Source: Candidatus Aciduliprofundum sp. (GTDB lineage Archaea > Thermoplasmatota > Thermoplasmata > Thermoplasmatales > Aciduliprofundaceae). Taken from it: a stretch of 11,132 nt of DNA. The stretch lies in assembly GCA_015523135.1 (NCBI GenBank), contig WAKY01000047.1:1-11132 (forward strand), given 5' to 3'. A program made the position numbers and the translations under genes. This document shows, in pieces, positions 10,915 to 11,132 of this stretch. Below the pieces are notes generated by a model. That model was not told the DNA's origin, made no database searches, and worked only from the letters and a program-made list of their open reading frames with translations. Every line of letters begins with the position of its first letter. The first letter of the stretch is position 1.

Positions 10915-11132
10915 ATGAATAGACCTAGAGTGATAATTAATGCTGCTATGAGTGTGGATGGTAAGATAGCGCTTGTTGGTGGGAAGAGGATAAAGATAAG
11001 TGACGAAGACGATTTTCGCAGAGTGCATGAGATGCGTGCAAGAGTGGATGCAATTCTTGTGGGAATAAATACTATTTTTAAAGATGACCCCAAATTAACG
11101 GTTAAGGAGAAGTATGTAAAAAATGCAAAGAA
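10915..11132 (+). CDS. RibD C-terminal-type reductase (2,5-diamino-6-ribosylamino-pyrimidinone 5'-phosphate reductase), cut by window end
   Basis: Only the first 72 codons are present. The protein begins RPRVIINAAMSVDGKIAL, the signature first strand and loop of the RibD-C/dihydrofolate-reductase-like fold, and continues with RARVDAILVGINTIFKDDPKLTV, where the G-x-N-T and DDP-x-LT motifs bind NADPH. In archaea this stand-alone reductase (MJ0671 type) acts early in riboflavin, and hence F420, biosynthesis. Start ATG 10915 follows the cis-prenyltransferase stop by four bases and has Shine-Dalgarno GGGAGGT at 10902-10908, so it belongs to the same operon. Family assignment is firm; the exact step is inferred because the rest of the gene is missing. 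Confidence 0.9.
   Translation, partial: MNRPRVIINAAMSVDGKIALVGGKRIKISDEDDFRRVHEMRARVDAILVGINTIFKDDPKLTVKEKYVKNAK

Noticed and set aside
1..11132. CRISPR arrays, insertion sequences, tRNA or rRNA genes
   Set aside because: No regularly spaced repeats, transposase or integrase motifs, or tRNA-like cloverleaf sequences were seen on either strand.

Overview
The window looks like a piece of a thermophilic archaeal chromosome, most likely a member of the Thermoplasmatota close to Aciduliprofundum (the DHVE2 group). The reasons are archaeal-type genes (an RNase P Rpr2/Rpp21 protein, isopentenyl phosphate kinase, an archaeal riboflavin-pathway reductase), archaeal BRE/TATA promoters, AT-rich DNA with Shine-Dalgarno sites of the GGAGG/GGTGA type, and a bacterial-type HU protein, which among archaea is typical of Thermoplasmata. 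The taxonomic call is inference from gene content.

Layout. (1) 1-3322, plus strand: the tail of an unknown gene, a zinc M32 carboxypeptidase, then a two-gene unit of a membrane CTP-dependent polyprenol/phytol-kinase-like protein and isopentenyl phosphate kinase. (2) 3329-4306: an HU-like chromatin protein (minus) diverging from Rpr2 (plus), which converges on a small conserved-looking protein (minus). The two convergent junctions have 6 and 0 bases between stop codons, and the A-rich lysine tails of the plus genes read as T-rich terminators on the minus strand. (3) 4561-8288, minus strand: a five-gene accessory operon with a secreted protein, a membrane-anchored sequon-rich protein, an ABC ATPase, an ABC-2 type permease and a second small anchored protein. 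The last four are tightly overlapped or coupled. The operon starts at a TATA box made of a (TA)9 run, with two tandem 16-bp repeats directly upstream. (4) 8593-11132, plus strand: a two-TM potassium-channel-like protein with an RCK domain and an abnormal filter, an RCK protein in the same reading frame after a single TAA, a cis-prenyltransferase (UppS type), and the start of a RibD-C-type reductase.

How the genes fit together. The isopentenyl phosphate kinase, polyprenol-kinase-like protein and cis-prenyltransferase belong to isoprenoid and lipid-carrier metabolism. Dolichol-type carriers serve N-glycosylation, and the anchored proteins of the ABC operon are unusually rich in N-X-S/T sequons. 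The best candidate for an undescribed system is the five-gene secreted-protein/ABC operon. I do not recognise its secreted or anchored proteins, so export or self-protection is only a hypothesis. The second main point is the split dual-RCK channel with a TLGYYP filter.
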